Positions 6,383 to 11,379 of a stretch of 28,424 nucleotides of DNA are shown here, piece after piece (the first letter of the stretch is position 1; each line of letters starts with the position of its first letter). The position numbers were made by a program, and so were the translations under genes. The notes below the pieces were generated by a model that saw only the letters and a program-made list of their open reading frames with translations, had not been told where the DNA came from and ran no database searches. Source of the stretch: a virus; the IMG/VR virus record IMGVR_UViG_3300025137_000199, positions 1 to 28,424 of that record. One strand, written 5' to 3'.

Positions 6383-6891
6383 TATAATATTTTAATTGCA
6401 AAATGATAATTTTTGAGTGCTAAGTTAACATTTTCAATTTGATTAGAAAAATCAAAATATGTAGTATGTATAATACACTTAGCATTCCCACTTTTAACCT
6501 GTAGCTTTACATCTGATTTTCTTGACTCATTAACCTTGTTTTGTAATAAATAGTTTTTCATGTGTTTACTAGATAAAAATATTTCTTTTTCATTATCAAT
6601 ATCTTTATACTTTTTATATATTTTTATAAAATTATTTCTATAAATAATACAATGTATAAAATTTTTTTTATGAGTTTTTTCATAATGATATGTTAATGAT
6701 CTATCCCTATTTAAAACATCAGCGATAACATATCTGTTTATGTTTTCTTCAGTCAAACCAATATAAGCAGCAATTGATCTTGATGACTGCAACTGTCTTT
6801 TTCGACTCTTAGTAGACAAAGAGCCAGTAGGCAACCCCATTACTTTTGTAGTGAGGTTGCAAATAGCTTTAAAATTTAACTCTTCTGTCAT
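6382..6891 (-). CDS. DnaA domain IV-like DNA-binding protein
   Basis: A 169-residue protein whose first 75 residues resemble the DNA-binding domain IV of the bacterial initiator DnaA: KSRKRQLQSSRSIAAYIGL, then VIADVLNRDRSLTYHYEKTH, which parallels DnaA's R-x-R-x-x-x-x-x-R-x-I-A helix and the G/N-R-D-H-S/T-x-x-x-H signature. DnaA's AAA+ ATPase domain is absent, so it can bind DNA but not open it alone. The C-terminal 90 residues are lysine- and asparagine-rich without a known fold. A longer frame begins at 6972 inside the SSB gene, but ATG at 6891, one base after the SSB stop, is better. It lies between the SSB-like and initiator genes, so a role at the phage origin or in competing for host DnaA boxes is plausible. 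Confidence 0.7.
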   Translation of the reverse strand: MTEELNFKAICNLTTKVMGLPTGSLSTKSRKRQLQSSRSIAAYIGLTEENINRYVIADVLNRDRSLTYHYEKTHKKNFIHCIIYRNNFIKIYKKYKDIDNEKEIFLSSKHMKNYLLQNKVNESRKSDVKLQVKSGNAKCIIHTTYFDFSNQIENVNLALKNYHFAIKIL

Positions 6892-6892
6892 C

Positions 6893-7219
6893 TTAAAATG
6901 GCATATCATTATCATCAGAAGTAGCAAAACCCTCATTGCTTTCTGAATTTTTATTATTCCAACGCCAAGCATTTACACTTGTAAAATATTTTCCATTAAA
7001 CTCATTGCTTTTTATATTAACAGAAACTTCAACTGTATCACCTACAGTAAGACCATTTAACTTTTTTAGTGATTCATCACCAAAAGATGTAATGCAAACA
7101 TCAGTTTCAAATTTATCAAACTGCTTTAAAATAACATCCTGCTTTTTCCATTCTTTACCTGCTTTTGATATACCTGTTTCTAGCGGTAAAATGTGACTTA
7201 TTTTTCCTTTAATTTCCAT
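6893..7219 (-). CDS. DUF3127 single-stranded-DNA-binding-like protein
   Basis: A 108-residue OB-fold-type protein of the DUF3127 family, which takes the place of SSB in many Bacteroidota phages. The start EIKGKISHILPLETGISKAG and the strand WKKQDVILKQF are characteristic. The C-terminus is short, acidic and ends DDNDMPF, closely resembling the DDDIPF-type tail by which bacterial SSB recruits partner proteins. It would coat single-stranded DNA during replication and recombination. Its ATG overlaps the upstream stop (TAATG) and the DnaA-like gene begins one base after its end. Confidence 0.82.
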   Translation of the reverse strand: MEIKGKISHILPLETGISKAGKEWKKQDVILKQFDKFETDVCITSFGDESLKKLNGLTVGDTVEVSVNIKSNEFNGKYFTSVNAWRWNNKNSESNEGFATSDDNDMPF

Positions 7220-7407
7220 TATTTCTTTTTCTTTATATTAGACTTTGTTTTAACCTCTTCAAGATTATTTAATTCACAAACATATTCCCAGCCTGCATCA
7301 TTTACAATCTTGCATTTTTCTATTCCATTTTTAAACCATTTTTCTGCTATAGTAAATGGACCGACATAGTTTACTTTTTTTAAATTTTTTACTTTGTACT
7401 TTTTCAT
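7219..7407 (-). CDS. Small basic hypothetical protein, 62 residues
   Basis: A lysine-rich protein (both ends are strongly basic: KKYKVKNLKK and KSNIKKKK) with a central AGWEYVCELNNLEE stretch that looks like a small beta structure. Similar short proteins occur next to SSB-type genes in Bacteroidota phages, but I know of no function. It begins five bases after the end of a 57-codon ORF and its stop overlaps the SSB-like ATG. The basic composition would suit nucleic-acid binding; this is inference only. Confidence 0.6.
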   Translation of the reverse strand: MKKYKVKNLKKVNYVGPFTIAEKWFKNGIEKCKIVNDAGWEYVCELNNLEEVKTKSNIKKKK

Positions 7408-7412
7408 GTTTT

Positions 7413-7586
7413 TTATTTATTAATTATTTTTAAAATTTTTTGTAACTTTTCATTTGTTTCAATAATTTGCATTTTTAGTTTTAAATTATTTTCTCTTACT
7501 CTTTCATTTTCAACTCTAAAAAATTCAAGTCTTTCATTGTTTTCTAAAGGTGTGTTAATACTGTTTTTTGGCATATTTGTTTTCAT
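7413..7586 (-). CDS. 57-residue coiled-coil ORF
   Basis: This frame begins MKTNMPKNSINTPLENNERL and runs into a charged, heptad-like helix (residues about 17-57: ENERVRENNLKLKMQIIETN then EKLQKILKIINK). It would form a coiled coil. It ends five bases before the next gene, in the same operon direction, and otherwise this stretch would be the longest gap in the replication block. A second ATG lies at codon 5. A short coiled-coil protein beside replication genes might be an oligomerisation partner or an inhibitor of a host protein; nothing in the sequence decides. Confidence 0.55.
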   Translation of the reverse strand: MKTNMPKNSINTPLENNERLEFFRVENERVRENNLKLKMQIIETNEKLQKILKIINK

Positions 7587-7617
7587 ATTTATTGTTTTTA
7601 ATTATTAAAAAAAGAAA

Positions 7618-7687
7618 GTGAAAAGGAATTGATAACATCACAAGTATAACAGCTAATTATTAAATGTATTTTATCTAACCTTTTCAC
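7618..7687. repeat. Inverted repeat GTGAAAAGG ... CCTTTTCAC
   Basis: A perfect 9-base inverted repeat (7618-7626 and 7679-7687) frames 52 very AT-rich bases in the gap between the gene ending at 7696 and the 57-codon ORF starting at 7586. The arms are too far apart for a terminator hairpin but could pair in RNA or bind a dimeric protein. The location inside the replication gene cluster makes an origin or operator conceivable. A chance match in such AT-rich DNA cannot be excluded. Confidence 0.4.
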
Positions 7688-7695
7688 AATCTATG

Positions 7696-8079
7696 TTATT
7701 TTCTTTTAAACTCTTCTGATTCATCTTCACCAAATACTCCTAATTCGTAAAAGCCGGTCAACTTTAGTACAACACGACTCATTGCTCTTTTCTCGGCCAT
7801 CTCTAAGACATACCAGCTATTACAGTTGCCATCTTTAAATCCTCCTTTTAATGCTGATCCAAATGTTTCAATAGTAATACCCTCTTTTACACCTGTTGCT
7901 TTAACTGCTGCAAAGTCAGATTCACAATTTATACATTCATATGTAATTCTAATGTCCTCAAGAGCCTGTATTTTCTCGATTCCTGAGCGTGTGATGATTA
8001 AATAATGCTGATGCTTATAAACATCTTCTTTGGTTAAACTGTACTTGATGTACTTTTCTTTTAAAATTTCTGTTTTCAT
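7696..8079 (-). CDS. Conserved phage protein, possible single-strand annealing protein
   Basis: A 127-residue protein. The motif ESDFAAVKATGVKEGITIET precedes FGSALKGGFKDGNCNSWY and VLEMAEKRAMSRVVLKLTG. The last piece resembles the E-x-R-A-x-x-R-x-x-L helix common in ERF/Sak-type strand-annealing proteins, where it follows a small beta sheet. Similar proteins sit beside SSB genes in Bacteroidota phages, as here. The protein is shorter than classical ERF or RecT, so it may be a minimal version or a different fold. I rate the family link as tentative. The start ATG lies 33 bases after the preceding gene ends. Confidence 0.6.
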   Translation of the reverse strand: MKTEILKEKYIKYSLTKEDVYKHQHYLIITRSGIEKIQALEDIRITYECINCESDFAAVKATGVKEGITIETFGSALKGGFKDGNCNSWYVLEMAEKRAMSRVVLKLTGFYELGVFGEDESEEFKRK

Positions 8080-8112
8080 TTTACTTTTTTTAGTTTCGTT
8101 AAAAATATAAAA

Positions 8113-8319
8113 TTATTTTGATTTTATATGTTTAATCAATTGCTCTTTTATATATTCTAATTGTTCTTTGTCTATCCAACTAATAAAATCGTATGCATCA
8201 AAACAGACTTGAAAGTCTTGCCCATATTCATCTGTTCCTGCTAAATACAATTCACCTTCACAACATTGAAAAGTATTTATATTTCTCATGTCTTTATGTA
8301 TTAATTCTTGCTTTTTCAT
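8113..8319 (-). CDS. Hypothetical protein, 68 residues
   Basis: Unrecognised small soluble protein. It has an acidic core with three cysteines (FQCCEGELYLAGTDEYGQDF, VCFDAYDFISWIDKEQ) that reads as a small beta sheet followed by a helix ending in KSK. Its ATG overlaps the upstream stop as ATGA, so it is translated together with the 94-residue gene before it. Early-region genes of this size often encode host-takeover factors, but no specific feature supports that here. Confidence 0.6.
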   Translation of the reverse strand: MKKQELIHKDMRNINTFQCCEGELYLAGTDEYGQDFQVCFDAYDFISWIDKEQLEYIKEQLIKHIKSK

Positions 8320-8600
8320 ATTGTTGTTATTAATGCTTTGTTATTATTCATTTTGTCATATTTTTCTTTATAGACTTTTAACATCTCTTCATTTTCATAA
8401 TCATAAACCTCATCTAAATTAAGTCCTGTTAATTCAATATAATCATCTAATGCTTTATCTATTTGCTCCCTAGTGCCAAATATTTTGATACTAGGCTCTA
8501 CTCTTTCAAGGTCAGTAAACCAACCTTTAGGTGAGAGTTTTTTAATTGTTTTGTATACTCCATTATTATAGAAGTAGAAAGATTCGCATATTAACTCCAT
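8316..8600 (-). CDS. Hypothetical protein, 94 residues
   Basis: Unrecognised acidic protein. The N-terminal half alternates hydrophobic and charged residues like a beta sheet (ESFYFYNNGVYKTIKKLSPK, GWFTDLERVEPSIKIFG). The second half has a helical, acidic stretch (QIDKALDDYIELTGLNLDEV). It overlaps its upstream neighbour by 10 bases and its downstream neighbour by 4 (ATGA). No cysteine pairs, membrane helix or catalytic motif are visible. Confidence 0.6.
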   Translation of the reverse strand: MELICESFYFYNNGVYKTIKKLSPKGWFTDLERVEPSIKIFGTREQIDKALDDYIELTGLNLDEVYDYENEEMLKVYKEKYDKMNNNKALITTI

Positions 8601-8842
8601 TTTGTGTTGTCTTTAAAGTTATAGTATTCAGTTTTAATCTTAACAAATAAATCAATTACTTGCTGATCTATTGATTTGTGTAATAAAAACTGCCTATGTT
8701 CTACTTCTATATTTTTAAGTAATAAAAACAGGCTGTCATTTACTTTGTTAAGCCATAATGGGTTCTCATTTAAGACATCTAAAATAGATATAACAGCTTC
8801 GTCTTTGTTTGTAGCTTCTTTCATTTTGTAGTTAGATAACAT
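8591..8842 (-). CDS. First gene of the early operon, hypothetical, 83 residues
   Basis: Unrecognised helical protein beginning MLSNYKMKEATNKDEAVISI. The second Met (codon 7, at 8824) is an alternative start. It is the first gene downstream of the only sizeable non-coding gap in this part of the window, which carries promoter-like elements 28 to 70 bases upstream, so it should be among the earliest expressed genes. Its end overlaps the next gene by 10 bases. Small leading genes of phage early operons often target host functions, but there is no motif here to name one. Confidence 0.6.
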   Translation of the reverse strand: MLSNYKMKEATNKDEAVISILDVLNENPLWLNKVNDSLFLLLKNIEVEHRQFLLHKSIDQQVIDLFVKIKTEYYNFKDNTKWS

Positions 8843-8869
8843 TTTTCTTTTTTTTAATTATTAATAGTA

Positions 8870-8877
8870 CAAAAGTA
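8870..8877 (-). promoter_or_regulatory. Candidate Bacteroidota promoter, minus-7 element TACTTTTG
   Basis: On the minus strand TACTTTTG matches the Bacteroidota minus-7 consensus TAnnTTTG. It lies 28 bases before the ATG at 8842, and two TTTGTAC-type units flank it. No convincing minus-33 TTG occurs at the usual distance. The gap separates late from early genes, which favours a true early promoter. Confidence 0.45.
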
Positions 8878-8910
8878 CAAAGAAATATTAATTATAAACA
8901 CATTTGCTTA

Positions 8911-8937
8911 CAAAGTTATTAACAATTTAAGTGTTAA
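8911..8937 (-). promoter_or_regulatory. Second minus-7-like element with adjacent inverted repeat
   Basis: TAACTTTG (minus strand, 8918-8911) also fits TAnnTTTG. Directly upstream lies the inverted repeat TTAACA-7 bases-TGTTAA (8919-8937), which could be an operator or a weak hairpin. The remaining bases of the 8843-8961 gap show no further gene or structure. Confidence 0.35.
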
Positions 8938-8961
8938 GAAAGGTTTTACTAGATAAAGTTT

Positions 8962-9039
8962 TTATAAACTTAATAGTAAAATAAGTAAGATAATCAGGAA
9001 ATAAAGGGTGTAAATCTGCCAGCTAAGGTCTTTATCCAT
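8962..9039 (-). CDS. 25-residue membrane micro-ORF after the phosphoesterase
   Basis: The frame starts MDKDLSWQIYTLY and ends FLIILLILLLSL. The last 15 residues are almost purely aliphatic, a single membrane helix with a short charged N-terminal end. Its ATG overlaps the phosphoesterase stop as TAATG, the same junction used between larger genes here. It is the last frame of the lysis-like block before the control region. It could be a lysis accessory or membrane peptide. The coupling and the composition argue that it is real, but it is very short. Confidence 0.48.
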   Translation of the reverse strand: MDKDLSWQIYTLYFLIILLILLLSL

Positions 9040-9770
9040 TATAATGGCATTAACAGATTTAATGGGGTTTTACCGTTGTTTAGTATAACAGCGCAACCAA
9101 CTGCTGGTCTTTTGCCGTATTTAGCGTAAGCCATAGCGTATGACTTATGGTTTATGCCACAGCCTACCTGAGATCCAAAGACTCTAAACTTCTTACCAAC
9201 GTAGTGTTCTGTATAGCATTGCGTATGTAAATGACCTTGAACAGTGTTCATCATGTCAGCACGACATTTAGTCCTAGCAGTACCGCCTTCGCCATGAATG
9301 TACTGAACATTATCTTGTTCAAACCTTTCTACAAAATCCCAATTAGGAGTTCCTAATACTTCTTTGTAAGACTTAATCCACTTAGAAGGTATTGCAGAAG
9401 TCTGTGCTTTACGCATTATAATACGATCATGGTTGCCAACGATTACCCTAGTGCCAATATCATCAAAAGCATCATACCACTTAGATATTTTGCTTATAGC
9501 TAAATCAAGCTCTTCTAAGCCCCCCATACCATCAGCCGAGGTCTCATGGTAGCTGCTGTAATGATTATCGATTATATCGCCTATAAACACTGTTTGTGTG
9601 CAATTAAAGTCTTCGTATTGCTCTAAGCACCAATCTAAGTAGCCATCTAGGCAAAATGGTTCATGAAGGTCGCCGATAACTAGAACATTCCTAGTATCGG
9701 TTTCCCTCATTTTCTCTAATGCCACAATCTCATGTGGTTTTAGTCTGTATCTATTATCTTTTTGCTGCAT
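9039..9770 (-). CDS. Calcineurin-like metallophosphoesterase
   Basis: A 243-residue enzyme with all core motifs of the metallophosphoesterase fold, counted from the ATG at 9770: GDLH (D34, H36), GDIIDN (D65, N69), GNHD (N113-D115), IHGEGG (H159) and GHLH (H180, H182). These residues bind two metal ions and hydrolyse phosphate esters. A TTG start at 9794 is possible, but the ATG overlaps the holin-like gene by a modest 17 bases. Phage enzymes of this class may act on DNA ends, cyclic nucleotides or nucleotides; the substrate is not predictable. The gene is visibly richer in G and C (for example 23 of 60 in 9541-9600) than the early genes beside it, which hints at separate acquisition. Confidence 0.87.
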   Translation of the reverse strand: MQQKDNRYRLKPHEIVALEKMRETDTRNVLVIGDLHEPFCLDGYLDWCLEQYEDFNCTQTVFIGDIIDNHYSSYHETSADGMGGLEELDLAISKISKWYDAFDDIGTRVIVGNHDRIIMRKAQTSAIPSKWIKSYKEVLGTPNWDFVERFEQDNVQYIHGEGGTARTKCRADMMNTVQGHLHTQCYTEHYVGKKFRVFGSQVGCGINHKSYAMAYAKYGKRPAVGCAVILNNGKTPLNLLMPL

Positions 9771-9936
9771 CTGCGATTCCTTGTCCGAGTACAAGAGTTA
9801 AAGCAGCATAAAATATTTCTTGTGCAGTCTCAGGAGAAACGCCTAGAAATGTTACAATTCCGGGAACGACTATAGATCCTACTGCGTACCAGAATTTTTT
9901 TGAGCGTAAAATCGTTGTTATTATCCACGTTTTCAT
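9754..9936 (-). CDS. Holin-like small membrane protein, 60 residues
   Basis: Two hydrophobic segments, FWYAVGSIVVPGIVTFLGV (residues about 15-33) and IFYAALTLVLGQGIA (about 41-55), are joined by a short polar turn, with a positively charged N-terminus and a KR end. The size and topology suit a class II phage holin, which perforates the inner membrane at lysis. It starts two bases after the DUF5675 gene ends and overlaps the phosphoesterase gene. The neighbouring likely lysis enzyme strengthens the reading, although small membrane proteins of phages are not all holins. Confidence 0.6.
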   Translation of the reverse strand: MKTWIITTILRSKKFWYAVGSIVVPGIVTFLGVSPETAQEIFYAALTLVLGQGIADAAKR

Positions 9937-9938
9937 AA

Positions 9939-10424
9939 TTATTTGTTTTTGATTATTAAATTAATATTTGTGCCTCCCAAATTTATTATTTCTTTAATAA
10001 GTAAATCCATTGCTAAGGTTGAATTGTGAACAATGTTCTGTTGACTACCTTGTCCAACAAGGATACACCCTCTAGTGTCTTTAGCTGTATTTCCTCTGTG
10101 AAATAATATATATGATCGGTCTTTGACTTCTTGTACTAATAAATGCAAATAGTTTCTTGTTGCACTTTCTCTTGGGTATCTTAATCTTACCTTATACTCG
10201 CCTGCTGGAATGCAAGATATACTTCTTTGATTATCTCTATATGGTAACTCTAAAGTGTCACAAAACCTTTCTCCATTAACAAATAACTCACCGATAGTTG
10301 ATTCATCAGTAAAGGTATCACGAATGATTAAAAGGTTTATGTAATTAGGTTTAGAGATAGGTTGTTTTATAGATTTTGCACCCCTTAACATTTCCAACAA
10401 GTACCTGAAGCACTTTAGCATCAT
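9939..10424 (-). CDS. DUF5675 family protein, probable cell-wall-acting enzyme
   Basis: A 161-residue protein of the DUF5675 type. The core has GELFVNGERFCDTLELPYRD, then CIPAGEYKVRLRYPRES, then a histidine-cysteine region YILFHRGNTAKDTRGCILVG. The H...G-x-x...T-x-G-C-I arrangement resembles the L,D-transpeptidase (YkuD) active site, with the Cys as possible nucleophile. In Bacteroidota phages this family sits in the lysis position, next to holin-like genes, so it may be a peptidoglycan-active lysis protein. That activity is an inference. The first 27 residues are poorly conserved in character, and ATGs at 10424, 10421 or 10391 could start it. Confidence 0.72.
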   Translation of the reverse strand: MMLKCFRYLLEMLRGAKSIKQPISKPNYINLLIIRDTFTDESTIGELFVNGERFCDTLELPYRDNQRSISCIPAGEYKVRLRYPRESATRNYLHLLVQEVKDRSYILFHRGNTAKDTRGCILVGQGSQQNIVHNSTLAMDLLIKEIINLGGTNINLIIKNK

Positions 10425-10475
10425 TCTCTTTGTTTTTTTTATACTTTGGGTTTGTACTATTTAGCTTAGTTCGTT

Positions 10476-10571
10476 TCATTTGCAACCCTTAAAACCACAA
10501 TTACCACACCACTTTAAGCAATAAGTTTGCCCTGTTAATTTATATATAAGATTGCATATTAGTTTTTTCAT
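10476..10571 (-). CDS. 31-residue cysteine-rich micro-ORF
   Basis: The frame begins MKKLICNLIYKLTGQTY and ends CLKWCGNCGFKGCK, with five cysteines (6, 18, 22, 25, 30) and a net positive charge. The C-terminal cysteine cluster could bind a zinc ion. Its ATG overlaps the stop of the preceding membrane-protein ORF as ATGA. It accounts for part of an otherwise empty stretch between 10425 and 10804. Short cysteine-rich peptides at this place are common in Bacteroidota phages, but their role is unknown. Confidence 0.5.
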   Translation of the reverse strand: MKKLICNLIYKLTGQTYCLKWCGNCGFKGCK

Positions 10572-10723
10572 TTCTTAAATTTTACGAATTTATAAATAGT
10601 GAAACTAATCGCTAATAAAAGCGATAATAAAGTTAGATATTCATTAACTTCTCCAACTAGGGAAACCCCTATTGCGGAGCCGTTAGCTATTCCTACTTGT
10701 ATTGTGTCTCTTAGGTCTGTCAT
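10568..10723 (-). CDS. 51-residue membrane protein, holin-like
   Basis: The frame begins MTDLRDTIQVGIANGSAIGV and continues to a clear membrane helix, YLTLLSLLLAISFTIYKFV (residues about 29-47), ending KFKK. One N-terminal amphipathic region plus one membrane helix with a basic cytoplasmic tail is typical of small phage membrane proteins found beside lysis genes. It overlaps the 31-codon ORF as ATGA. Together with the 60-residue protein downstream it may form a holin and anti-holin pair, which is only a suggestion. Confidence 0.6.
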   Translation of the reverse strand: MTDLRDTIQVGIANGSAIGVSLVGEVNEYLTLLSLLLAISFTIYKFVKFKK

Positions 10724-10805
10724 TGTTTTTTGTATTAGGCTTTTTTTCCAAGTAGGATTTAAGCTTTGTTATGTTTTTTGTTTTTGGTTTATAGTGTTTC
10801 TTCAT
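10683..10805 (-). CDS. 40-residue highly basic ORF, doubtful
   Basis: A frame beginning MKKHYKPKTKNITKLKSYLE starts at an ATG overlapping the adaptor gene's stop (TAATG). It is almost entirely basic and polar, with no hydrophobic core, and overlaps the membrane-protein ORF by 41 bases in another frame. It may serve mainly to carry ribosomes to the next start. The rest of the 10425-10804 stretch is explained by this and the two neighbouring small ORFs, with no RNA gene or terminator seen. Confidence 0.3.
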   Translation of the reverse strand: MKKHYKPKTKNITKLKSYLEKKPNTKNNDRPKRHNTSRNS

Positions 10806-11377
10806 TAATCTCCAGCAGTTAAAAAGTTTCTTAATGTTATTTCTGTTCCCTGTCTATTAGGTCTTTCTAGGTTCATGCCATTATAAAATGCATTTTGATC
10901 TGGCGAAACGTCTGAACCAGAATTTGTATTATACTCAGGAAAGCTAGATAAGTTGTTTGTCACATAATCAATCATTCGCTCTGTATAGTATTCAGATGTA
11001 TTTCTTATCTCTTCCCTTAGGTGTTGTGCCTCTTCAGTAGAAAGTGAATTTCCTGTCTCTGATGTTTTAGAATAAATGTTTCCGTTTTCTATCTTAAAAC
11101 GCAAGAACGGAACAGCATGATAAAACGCCCAGTTTGGAAGCATGTCGCCAATATAGTCTTCTAATAAAGTCTTGTAAGCTGCATTAGCAACATCACCAAT
11201 TGTTCCTGCTGTAATTAAATCTTTTAATTTTTGTGTTAAATCCGTTCCTAATTTAGGTTCAACATATAGTTTTTGTGCTTGCCTTACATACGGTAATAAT
11301 AATTCCGTATCGACATTTAGGTTTATTGCAGTCGATTCAGCGAGCTTCTGTTGTGAGATAAAGAGTACGTATGACAT
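10805..11377 (-). CDS. Head-tail connector/adaptor protein (DUF6712-like)
   Basis: A 190-residue protein directly after the portal gene. The sequence is helical and includes VDTELLLPYVRQAQKLYVEP, then LGTDLTQKLKDLI, then WAFYHAVPFLRFKIENGNIY, a layout typical of Bacteroidota phage connector proteins of the DUF6712 type (gp6/gp15-like head completion). It should form a ring under the portal and link the head to the tail. The C-terminus is polar, with several Asn and Gly residues. The start follows the portal stop by two bases. The role rests on position and family resemblance. Confidence 0.72.
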   Translation of the reverse strand: MSYVLFISQQKLAESTAINLNVDTELLLPYVRQAQKLYVEPKLGTDLTQKLKDLITAGTIGDVANAAYKTLLEDYIGDMLPNWAFYHAVPFLRFKIENGNIYSKTSETGNSLSTEEAQHLREEIRNTSEYYTERMIDYVTNNLSSFPEYNTNSGSDVSPDQNAFYNGMNLERPNRQGTEITLRNFLTAGD

Positions 11378-11379
11378 AG

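Noticed and set aside
6892-6972. Longer start for the DnaA-like gene at 6972
   Set aside because: It would overlap the SSB-like gene by 80 bases; the ATG at 6891 sits one base after that gene's stop and begins where the family similarity starts.
9771-9794. TTG start of the phosphoesterase at 9794
   Set aside because: ATG at 9770 gives a smaller overlap with the holin-like gene and loses no motif.
10351-10479. 42-codon basic frame beginning MKRTKLNSTNPKYKK
   Set aside because: Although its ATG overlaps the preceding stop, it overlaps the DUF5675 gene by 74 bases in another frame and has no independent sign of coding.
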